A DNA stretch of 43,454 nt from JAVKFF01 sp040226215 (GTDB taxonomy: Bacteria; Pseudomonadota; Alphaproteobacteria; DSM-16000; Inquilinaceae): positions 1-43,454 of the forward strand of contig JAVKFF010000084.1 in the NCBI GenBank assembly GCA_040226215.1, read 5' to 3'. Positions within the stretch are counted from its first letter, which is position 1; every line of letters begins with the position of its first letter. Below the pieces are notes generated by a model. That model was not told where the DNA came from, did not search any database, and saw nothing but the letters and a program-made list of their open reading frames with translations. Made by a program: the position numbers and the translations under genes. Positions 37,387 through 43,454 of this stretch are shown here, in pieces.

Positions 37387-37983
37387 ATGCTGGAGATCAT
37401 GAAGACCGAAATCACCCGTGCCGACATCATGGACATGGCCGACTACGCGAAGATCCGCAAGGAGAAGCGCAGCCAGCTCATGCCGGTGAAGCGCAACCGT
37501 CGCCTCGCCGTCGGCCCCTACGCCACCTTCCACTTCGAATCCTACGACACGATGTGGCTGCAGGTGCATGAGATGCTCTTCATCGAGAAGGGCGGCGAGG
37601 CGCAGATCGCCGACGAGCTCCAGGCCTACAACCCGCTCATCCCCAAGGGCGACGAGCTGGTCGCCACGGTGCTGTTCGAGATCGACGACCCGGTGCGCCG
37701 GCGCCAAGTGCTGGGCGCGCTGGGCGGGGTTGAGGAGACCATGACGATCGAGTTCGACGGCAAAGTCGTCAAGGGCGAGGCGGAGGAGGATGTCGACCGC
37801 ACCACGGCCGACGGCAAGGCCTCCTCGGTGCAGTTCGTGCACTTCCGCTTCACGGCCGAGCAGGCCGCCGCCTTTCGCAAGGCGGACCGCGTCATGGTCG
37901 GCATCACGCACCCGAACTACCCGCACATGACGGTGCTGCCCGAGGCGGTGCAGGCGGCGCTGGCCGAAGACCTGACCGTTTGA
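37387..37983 (+). CDS. DUF3501 family protein
   Basis: The 198-aa product matches DUF3501, a family of unknown function that co-occurs with rubrerythrin and a GlpC-like Fe-S protein. Conserved features are MKTEITRADIMDMADYAKIRKEKR, FHFESYDTMWLQVHEML and a C-terminal FVHFRFTAEQAAAF plus GITHPNYPHM. There is no signal peptide or membrane segment and no cysteine, so it is a cytosolic protein unlikely to hold an Fe-S cluster. An ATG 12 bases in (MKTEITRA) is a possible alternative start. It ends 16 bp before the convergent MFS gene. Confidence 0.88.
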   Translation: MLEIMKTEITRADIMDMADYAKIRKEKRSQLMPVKRNRRLAVGPYATFHFESYDTMWLQVHEMLFIEKGGEAQIADELQAYNPLIPKGDELVATVLFEIDDPVRRRQVLGALGGVEETMTIEFDGKVVKGEAEEDVDRTTADGKASSVQFVHFRFTAEQAAAFRKADRVMVGITHPNYPHMTVLPEAVQAALAEDLTV

Positions 37984-37999
37984 GCGAGCCCTTCAGGGT

Positions 38000-39253
38000 T
38001 CAGTCGCGAAAGCGCCGCACGGCGAGGACGAGGCCAAGGCCGACGAGGATGGTCGCGTAGCCGCCGGCAAGAAAGGGCAGCGGCAGGCCGCCCAGTCCGG
38101 CGAGCAGCGCCCCTGCCGGCGGGCCGGCCAGAAGCGCCATGGTGCTGACCGCCTCCCCCACCGCCGTGACCCGGCCGAGCAGTGCCGCCGGCGTTTCGCG
38201 CTGCAGCAACACCCGGTAAGGAACCATCATCAGCGAGGTGGTGCCGCCGATCAGCGCGAACAGGCAGATCAGCAACCAGCCGGATGCCGGCAGGTCGCCG
38301 GCCGCCATGTGTCCGACCAGGGCGAAAAGCAGGCCGCTCATCAGCGCCCCCAGCGCCATTTGGCGCAATGGCCGGGCAGCCTCCCCCACCTGCGCGATCA
38401 GAAGCGCGCCCACCACGCCGCCGAGTCCCACCGCCGCGATGGCAAGCCCGAAGACCGTCTCATCGAGAGCGAGCGACCGGGTGAGCAGCGGGATCAGCGC
38501 ATCGTAGAGAAAGATCGCGAACAATCCTGCCGACAGGCCGGCGAGCCCAACCAGCAGGGCTGGAGTCCGTCGGAAATGGGCGAAGCCGTCGCCGATCTCC
38601 CGCCAGAACCGCCGCTCGGCTGCCGCCGGCGCGCGCATTGCAGCCGGCAGCCTTAGGACGAGGACGAGGGCAATTGCCGAAATAGCGGCGTTGACCAGGA
38701 ACACCTGGCGCGGCGCCATGATGAGAAACAAGGCGCCACCGAACGCCGGTCCGGCCACCTTGGTCGCCTGGTTGATGGCGTGCGAGAGACCGTTCGCCGC
38801 CGGCAACAGGGCGCGCGGCGTCAGCGACGCGAGGGCCGCTTGCTTGGCGGGCGAGAAGGCGCTGTCAGCAGTTGACTTCAGAAATGCGAGTGCGATCACG
38901 AGTTCGATATCTACGGCGAAAAAGACCGCGCCGGTCGCCAGCCCGCGGCCGGCATTGGCGAGGATCATCGCCCAGCGAAGGTCGACGCGATCGACCAGCA
39001 CGCCGGCGAAGGGGCCGATCAGCACATAGGGCAGGCCCATGGCAACGACCAGCAACGCCAACGCCACCGGCCCCTCGCCGAAGCCATAGGCGAGCAGGGC
39101 GCCGAAGGCGACGAAATCGAGCCAGTCGGCCAGATCGGCCGGAATTTGGGCGAGGAGAAGGCGGCGGATCGGCCTGAGGCGGAGCGGCGACCAGAACGCG
39201 GCGCGGTCCGGACGCTCGCTGTCCGCTGGCGTCACTGGTGGTGGCTCACTCAA
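38000..39253 (-). CDS. Major facilitator superfamily exporter (MFS_3-like)
   Basis: The 417-aa protein has twelve predicted membrane segments and MFS signatures: FAGVLVDRVDLRWAMILANAGRG in the loop between helices 2 and 3, KSTADSAFSPAKQAALASLTPRALLPAANGL, and LLGRVTAVGEA in the second half. It resembles the enterobactin exporter/macrolide exporter-like group, which extrudes small molecules. The first eight bases overlap the end of the SH3-domain gene, so they are probably co-translated. Substrate unknown. Confidence 0.9.
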   Translation of the reverse strand: MSEPPPVTPADSERPDRAAFWSPLRLRPIRRLLLAQIPADLADWLDFVAFGALLAYGFGEGPVALALLVVAMGLPYVLIGPFAGVLVDRVDLRWAMILANAGRGLATGAVFFAVDIELVIALAFLKSTADSAFSPAKQAALASLTPRALLPAANGLSHAINQATKVAGPAFGGALFLIMAPRQVFLVNAAISAIALVLVLRLPAAMRAPAAAERRFWREIGDGFAHFRRTPALLVGLAGLSAGLFAIFLYDALIPLLTRSLALDETVFGLAIAAVGLGGVVGALLIAQVGEAARPLRQMALGALMSGLLFALVGHMAAGDLPASGWLLICLFALIGGTTSLMMVPYRVLLQRETPAALLGRVTAVGEAVSTMALLAGPPAGALLAGLGGLPLPFLAGGYATILVGLGLVLAVRRFRD

Positions 39254-39755
39254 CGGCCTCGGTCGCGTAGACGCCCCAGACGTGCTCGCGCGCCACCCAG
39301 CCGTCGTGCCCCTGCAGCTCCAGGTGGCAGTAGCGGTCGCTGGTGCCCTGGCTGAGCGGGCATTCGACGATGGTGCCGATCACTCCCGCCTCGATGCGGG
39401 CGACGAGGCCGGCCTCGGGACGCGGCTCGGTCAGCAGGGGCACGAGACCGTCACCGGTGACAATGGCGGTGCGCAGGCCGGAGAGCTGGCTGGAATGCAC
39501 CCAGCCGCCGACCCCCTCGCGGTCGCGGATCATGCGCCAGTTGTCGAACTCCTGCACGATCTCCACGGGCATGCCCTGGCGCACGAAGACCCAGTCGATC
39601 GGATACTGCGTGCCCGGTCCGGTGCGGACATTGGATTCGGCATTACGCATCGAGGCGAAGCGCGGCAGCGGCAGATCCTGGGCCACGGCCTGCGCGGCGA
39701 GCAGGATCGCGAACGCGCCGAGCAGGGCGGCGAGGCGGGTCGGGAGGCGAATCAT
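39246..39755 (-). CDS. Secreted SH3-domain protein
   Basis: The 169-aa protein has a signal peptide (MIRLPTRLAALLGAFAILLAAQAVAQ, cleavage near residue 26) and two bacterial SH3-like repeats. The first has SNVRTGPGTQYPIDWVFVRQGMPVEIVQEFDNWRMIRD and GGWVHSSQLSG. The second has ARIEAGVIGTIVEC...CHLELQGHDGWVAREHVWGVY. Such domains bind cell-wall peptides or proteins in the periplasm. The ATG at 39755 is fixed by the signal peptide; the open frame upstream only shadows the dehydrogenase. It overlaps the MFS gene by eight bases. Confidence 0.88.
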   Translation of the reverse strand: MIRLPTRLAALLGAFAILLAAQAVAQDLPLPRFASMRNAESNVRTGPGTQYPIDWVFVRQGMPVEIVQEFDNWRMIRDREGVGGWVHSSQLSGLRTAIVTGDGLVPLLTEPRPEAGLVARIEAGVIGTIVECPLSQGTSDRYCHLELQGHDGWVAREHVWGVYATEAVE

Positions 39756-39984
39756 GCGAGCTGCGTCCGGCCGGATCAGTCCGTTCTTGTTCGCCCGTCC
39801 GGGGCGGCCGGTCAAGGGGTGAGGCCCCCGCGATCTCCCGGTTACCGGCCCTGTGGGTACCTCAGGCGCCGTCAGGCGACTGGACAGGGCGCGCCCGCTT
39901 CCGATATCTCCGCCGGAGCCCGACCGTGCACCGCCCGGGATCGTCCTTCCGAGGCGCCCGGCCCCTTGAACGAGGTCCAGCTTC

Positions 39985-40974
39985 ATGCCCGCCGCCAAAC
40001 GCCCCCTCGTCGTCGTGACCCGCAAGCTGCCCGACGTCATCGAAACCCGGATGATGGAGCTGTTCCGGCCGGAACTGAACCACGAGGACCGGGAGATGAC
40101 GCAGGACGACCTGATGGCGGCCGTGTCGCGCGCCGAGGTGCTGGTGCCCACGGTGACCGACCGCATCGACGCGGCGATCATCGCCGCCGCCGGTCCGCAG
40201 CTGAAGCTGATCGCCAGCTTCGGCACCGGCGTCGACCACATCGACCTGAAGGCGGCGCGGGACCGGGGCATCACCGTCACCAACACGCCAGGCGTGCTGA
40301 CCGACGACACGGCCGACATGACCATGGCGCTGATCCTGGCGGTCTCGCGCCGGCTGATCGAGGGCGAGAAGCTGATCCGCAGCGGCGACTGGCGGGGCTG
40401 GAGCCCGACCTCGATGCTGGGCCACCGGCTGCGCGGCAAGCGCCTGGGCATCGTCGGCATGGGACGCATCGGCCGGGCGCTCGCGCGCCGGGCCATCCCG
40501 TTCGGCCTGTCGATCCACTATCACAACCGCCGGCGGGTGCGCGAAGAGGTCGAGCAGGAGCTCGAGGCGACCTATTGGGACAGCCTCGACCAGATGCTGG
40601 CGCGCATGGACATCGTCTCGATCAACTGCCCGCGCACGCCGGCCACCTACCACCTGCTGAACGCCCGGCGGCTCGGCCTGATGAAGCGCGACGCGGTGAT
40701 CGTCAACACTTCGCGCGGCGAGGTCGTCGACGAGGCGGCCCTGGCCGAGCGCCTGAAGCAGGGCGACCTGGCGGGCGCCGGCCTCGACGTCTTCGAGCGC
40801 GAGCCGGCGATCAACCCCAAGCTGCTGCGGCTGGAGAATGTGGTGCTGCTCCCGCATATGGGCTCGGCCACGATCGAGGGCCGGGTGGACATGGGCGAGA
40901 AGGTGATCATCAACATCCGCACCTTCTCCGACGGCCATGTGCCACCGGACCGGGTCTTCGAGACGGAGTTCTGA
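39985..40974 (+). CDS. D-2-hydroxyacid dehydrogenase (glyoxylate/hydroxypyruvate reductase type)
   Basis: The 329-aa NAD(P)-dependent enzyme reduces glyoxylate, hydroxypyruvate or a related 2-oxoacid. Features are the GMGRIG Rossmann motif (G158-G160-G163), catalytic R244 (NTSRGE), E273 (FEREP) and H291 (LPHMGSAT), and the substrate-loop SFGTGVDHIDL. The Y-H-N-R-R-R sequence after the second beta strand (178-184) carries three Arg where NADP-using enzymes often have Arg, so NADPH use is likely. It is divergent from the SH3 gene over 229 bp. Confidence 0.92.
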   Translation: MPAAKRPLVVVTRKLPDVIETRMMELFRPELNHEDREMTQDDLMAAVSRAEVLVPTVTDRIDAAIIAAAGPQLKLIASFGTGVDHIDLKAARDRGITVTNTPGVLTDDTADMTMALILAVSRRLIEGEKLIRSGDWRGWSPTSMLGHRLRGKRLGIVGMGRIGRALARRAIPFGLSIHYHNRRRVREEVEQELEATYWDSLDQMLARMDIVSINCPRTPATYHLLNARRLGLMKRDAVIVNTSRGEVVDEAALAERLKQGDLAGAGLDVFEREPAINPKLLRLENVVLLPHMGSATIEGRVDMGEKVIINIRTFSDGHVPPDRVFETEF

Positions 40975-41192
40975 GGCGGAATGTTGACGCGGGCCAGCAA
41001 CAATCTCCGCGCCAACCCAAAATGGACCTGGCGTCGCCCTCAGGTCTCGCGCGTCGTCATATCGCCAGTCAATCCCGGCTCGATAAGTTTTCACTTGCCG
41101 GGTAGAGTAATCTGATCCCTATACTTGCGTGGCACTTGAAATCGCCGCTCCTGGACTGTCCGGTCTGTTTCCTGTCTGCAAGGGAGGCTTCC

Positions 41193-42236
41193 ATGGCGCG
41201 TTCCGCGCTTCTCGTCCTCATTCCGATGCTGGGTGGCGGCATCGCCCATGCCCAGGGTCTCGATCTGACCGGCCACTGGTACATCCAGGGCGGCGGCGGC
41301 GTGAACTGGGTGCCGGACACCGAATTCACCAACGGCGATCTGGTGATCGGCGACATCGCCTGGGAGACCGGCTGGCTGGCGGGCGGCGCTATCGGCTACG
41401 CCTTTGACAACGGCTTCCGGTTCGAGGCGGAGGGCGTCTACCGCACGAACGACTATGAAACCTACATTTCGAGCATCCTGAACTCGGTGGCCGATCCGCA
41501 AGGCTATGGTGAGGCCACTGCCATCGGCATCATGGCCAACCTGCTCTACGACATCGATACCGGTTCCGCGCTCACCCCCTATCTCGGCGGTGGTGTGGGT
41601 GCCGGGAATGTCGAATATGTGCTTGGCGGCGGCTCCGGAACCTTCCTCGCCGTCGACACCTGGGGCGTCGCCCTGCAGGCCATCGCCGGCGCCAGCTATG
41701 CGGTGACCGACACCGTGGACGTCTTCGCCGACTATCGCTACTTCACCGTGCTCGACAGCGCCCAGTCGGCCGTCTTCTCCCCGGTCTACGAGCCCGGCCT
41801 CGACGACTACGTCGCCCACTCGGTGTTCTTCGGCGCGCGCTACCACTTCCTGCCGCCGCCCCCGCCGCCGCCACCGCCGGCTGTCGAACCGCCACCGCCG
41901 CCGGCCCAGGACCGCTTCATCGTCTTCTTCGACTGGGACCGTTCCAACCTGACGGCGCAGGCCAATGGCGTGCTCGACCAGGCGGTGGCGACCTACAACC
42001 AGGCCGGCTTCGCCCAGGTCCTGGCCGAAGGCCACGCCGACCGCTCGGGTCCCGCCGGCTACAATGTCGGCCTCTCCCAGCGCCGCGGCGAGAGCGTCCG
42101 CCAGGGCCTGATCGCCCGCGGCATCGCGCCGGACGAGATCGTGGTGCGCGCCTTCGGCGAGACCCAGCTGCTGGTCCCGACCCCCGACGGCGTGCGCGAG
42201 CCGCAGAACCGCCGGGTGGAGATTATTCTCATGTGA
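41193..42236 (+). CDS. OmpA-family outer-membrane protein (paralogue 1)
   Basis: The 347-aa protein has a signal peptide (MARSALLVLIPMLGGGIAHA, cleavage at about 20), an eight-stranded beta-barrel domain (about 22-220), a polyproline linker (220-237) and a C-terminal OmpA/MotB peptidoglycan-binding domain (241-347) with FFDWDRSNLT, GHADRSG and NRRVEIIL. It anchors outer membrane to peptidoglycan. An AAGGGAGG ribosome site precedes the ATG at 41193. A second copy of the gene begins at 42702 and shares the linker region almost base for base. Confidence 0.92.
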   Translation: MARSALLVLIPMLGGGIAHAQGLDLTGHWYIQGGGGVNWVPDTEFTNGDLVIGDIAWETGWLAGGAIGYAFDNGFRFEAEGVYRTNDYETYISSILNSVADPQGYGEATAIGIMANLLYDIDTGSALTPYLGGGVGAGNVEYVLGGGSGTFLAVDTWGVALQAIAGASYAVTDTVDVFADYRYFTVLDSAQSAVFSPVYEPGLDDYVAHSVFFGARYHFLPPPPPPPPPAVEPPPPPAQDRFIVFFDWDRSNLTAQANGVLDQAVATYNQAGFAQVLAEGHADRSGPAGYNVGLSQRRGESVRQGLIARGIAPDEIVVRAFGETQLLVPTPDGVREPQNRRVEIILM

Positions 42237-42264
42237 CCTGCCCCGAGGGCTTGACCATCGGGTC

Positions 42265-42295
42265 ATCCCGGGCGCGCGACAGCGCGACCCGGGAT
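42265..42295. repeat. REP-like palindrome (GTCATCCCGGG type)
   Basis: ATCCCGGG-CGCGC (from 42265) pairs with GCGCG-A-CCCGGGAT (to 42295) over a four-base loop. It lies 29 bp past the paralogue-1 stop. It shares its GTCATCCCGG core with the elements at 42354-42390 and 42538-42551. Confidence 0.7.
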
Positions 42296-42306
42296 CTCCT
42301 CGAGAC

Positions 42307-42348
42307 ACGCCGCGGCTTCTCCCTCGCGAGGGGCCGCGGCGTTGCTTT
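42307..42348 (+). terminator. Rho-independent terminator of OmpA paralogue 1
   Basis: Nine-base arms ACGCCGCGG (42307-42315) and CCGCGGCGT (42334-42342) with an inner CCCTCGCGAGGG fold are followed by TGCTTTT. It is the best rightward terminator candidate in the window. Confidence 0.7.
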
Positions 42349-42353
42349 TGCCG

Positions 42354-42551
42354 ATCCCGGCTCTCCGCTTCGCTGCGGCCGGGATGACGGGGGTTGGTGT
42401 TCCGTGTGAAACACCTCCCGTCGTTCCGCACGCAGGCGACAGCCGGAGATGCGGAACCCCGAGCCCGTCTTCGCCGCCGCCGCAGCCTGGCCGCGCCACA
42501 GCCCGGCCGCGAGAGGTTCCAGCTCTCGCTCGCGCTCGGCCGGGATGACGG
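42354..42551. repeat. Cluster of REP-like palindromes
   Basis: Included are ATCCCGGC...GCCGGGAT (42354-42385) ending in GATGACGGG, the TTCCGCA...TGCGGAA hairpin (42424-42456), and a further GGCCGGGATGACGG at 42538-42551. The rest of 42386-42551 is GC-rich and without a credible gene. From 42552 to 42701 the DNA turns AT-rich, which fits the promoter of OmpA paralogue 2. Confidence 0.65.
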
Positions 42552-42559
42552 ATTACCAG

Positions 42560-42701
42560 CCTGTCGATCGCTGGCGGATAGCGATACACGTGCAGAAATA
42601 CCGTTATCTTCAGTTCATGTTTTTAGTTGATTCACTTCTGTTGATACAATTTTTCATATAGTTTCCCCGTTCATCGACAACGGCAGAATGATGAGGCTCC
42701 C
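42560..42701 (+). promoter_or_regulatory. AT-rich leader region of OmpA paralogue 2
   Basis: This stretch contains TTTTTAGTTGATTCACTTCTG and TTGATACAATTTTTCATATA, clearly AT-rich against the GC-rich surroundings. A -35-like TTGATA at 42640 has CATATA about 10 bases downstream, so spacing is not ideal; I do not fix the promoter. A GATGAGG ribosome site lies right before the ATG at 42702. Confidence 0.4.
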
Positions 42702-43454
42702 ATGTATCTGTCCCGACTTCTCCTTTGTGGTGCGGCGACGCTCACGCTCGCCCTGCCTTCCCTCGCCGCGGCCCAGGACGATGTCCTCGGCCTCGAATTC
42801 GACGGCAACTGGTACATCCAGGGCGGCGGCGGCCTGAACTGGGCGCTCGACCAGGATCTCGAGGCCTGCGTGGGGGCGACCTGCGCCTCCGGCCCAGGCT
42901 TCAGCTACGATCTCGGCTGGCTGGCCGGCGGTGCGGTCGGCTACGAGTTCAACAACGGATTCCGTACCGAGTTCGAGGGAACCTACCGTTCCAACGACCT
43001 CGAGACCGCTATCGATCCGGCGCCGAACGTCGCGGTGATCGGCCTGATGTTCAACCTGCTCTACGACATCGACACGGGCAGCGACCTGACGCCCTATCTC
43101 GGCGGCGGCATCGGTGCCGGCAATGTCGACTATGACGGCGTCCAGGACGAATGGGGCCTCGCCCTTCAGGCCATCGCCGGCCTGTCCTGGGCCCTGGCGC
43201 CGGAGTGGGAGCTGTTCACCCAGTACCACTACTTCACCGTGCTCGACTCGGGCCTCTCGGCGTCGTTCAACTTCGCCGATGCGCCGATCACACTCGAGCT
43301 CGAAGACTACGCGGCCCATTCCCTGTTCTTCGGCGCGCGCTACCACTTCCTGCCGCCGCCCCCGCCGCCGCCACCGCCGGCTGTCGAACCGCCACCGCCG
43401 CCACCGCCGCCGGCCCAGGACCGCTTCATCGTCTTCTTCGACTGGGACCGCTCG
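42702..43454 (+). CDS. OmpA-family outer-membrane protein (paralogue 2, partial)
   Basis: The open frame runs 251 codons to the window edge with no stop. It has a signal peptide (MYLSRLLLCGAATLTLALPSLAAA, cleavage near residue 24) and a beta-barrel domain aligned along its length with paralogue 1, with shared blocks WYIQGGGG, GWLAGGA, NLLYDIDTGS, LTPYLGGG and YFTVLDS. The polyproline linker, with three more residues than paralogue 1, leads into QDRFIVFFDWDRS, the start of the OmpA domain. The barrel has diverged strongly while the linker is almost identical at the DNA level. It is probably an intact gene that continues beyond the window. Confidence 0.88.
   Translation, partial: MYLSRLLLCGAATLTLALPSLAAAQDDVLGLEFDGNWYIQGGGGLNWALDQDLEACVGATCASGPGFSYDLGWLAGGAVGYEFNNGFRTEFEGTYRSNDLETAIDPAPNVAVIGLMFNLLYDIDTGSDLTPYLGGGIGAGNVDYDGVQDEWGLALQAIAGLSWALAPEWELFTQYHYFTVLDSGLSASFNFADAPITLELEDYAAHSLFFGARYHFLPPPPPPPPPAVEPPPPPPPPAQDRFIVFFDWDRS

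Noticed and set aside
41870..41910. CRISPR-like short repeats (CCGCCGCCACCG)
   Set aside because: These are codons of the OmpA polyproline linker; there are no spacers. No CRISPR array was seen anywhere in the window.

Overview
The window reads as a GC-rich alphaproteobacterial chromosome segment, most like a Rhodospirillales-type organism. The evidence is an Irr-type Fur protein divergent from fabA-fabB-fabI, a canonical Irr box (ICE), a System I cytochrome c maturation locus, an ftsY/yciB neighbourhood, and many short palindromic intergenic repeats. Genus and species cannot be set from the sequence alone.

Layout. 1-4543 (minus): cytochrome c maturation operon, hypothetical membrane protein-ccmA-ccmB-ccmC-ccmD-ccmE-ccmF, with ccmF cut by the window edge. 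4543-4904: structured intergenic DNA with a strong leftward terminator. 4904-13614 (minus): a branched-chain-amino-acid-type (HAAT) ABC import locus, livG-acyl-CoA synthetase-livH-livM-binding protein-livF-PaaK-like ligase. One YjbR-family gene sits in it on the opposite strand. 13890-15580 (plus): a DMT exporter, a small membrane protein and an AT-rich patch with an orphan membrane protein. 15801-18578: aconitase acnA. 18635-27351: accessory genes, namely a GNAT protein, two secreted proteins of unknown function, a second DMT exporter, an ArsR/AHSA1 pair, a lipoprotein lytic transglycosylase, a periplasmic sugar-dehydrogenase-like protein, a Nudix hydrolase, and a YafY/WYL regulator divergent from a VOC protein.

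27395-34413 (minus): housekeeping genes fabA-fabB-fabI, a hypothetical membrane-anchored protein, ftsY, amn and yciB. 34674-37983 (plus): irr, then a rubrerythrin, a GlpC/HdrD-like Fe-S protein and a DUF3501 protein. The rubrerythrin promoter carries a perfect Irr box. 38000-39755 (minus): an SH3-domain protein and an MFS transporter. 39985-40974: a D-2-hydroxyacid dehydrogenase. 41193-43454: two tandem OmpA-like proteins, the second cut by the window edge, separated by a cluster of palindromic repeats.

How the genes work together. The ccm genes export and ligate haem to c-type cytochromes. The liv-like locus probably imports a carboxylic acid and activates it to a CoA thioester. FabA, FabB and FabI form the unsaturated fatty-acid branch of type II fatty-acid synthesis. 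The most interesting unit is Irr-ICE-rubrerythrin-FeS protein-DUF3501, which looks like an iron- or peroxide-responsive redox module whose electron-transfer chemistry has, as far as I know, not been worked out.
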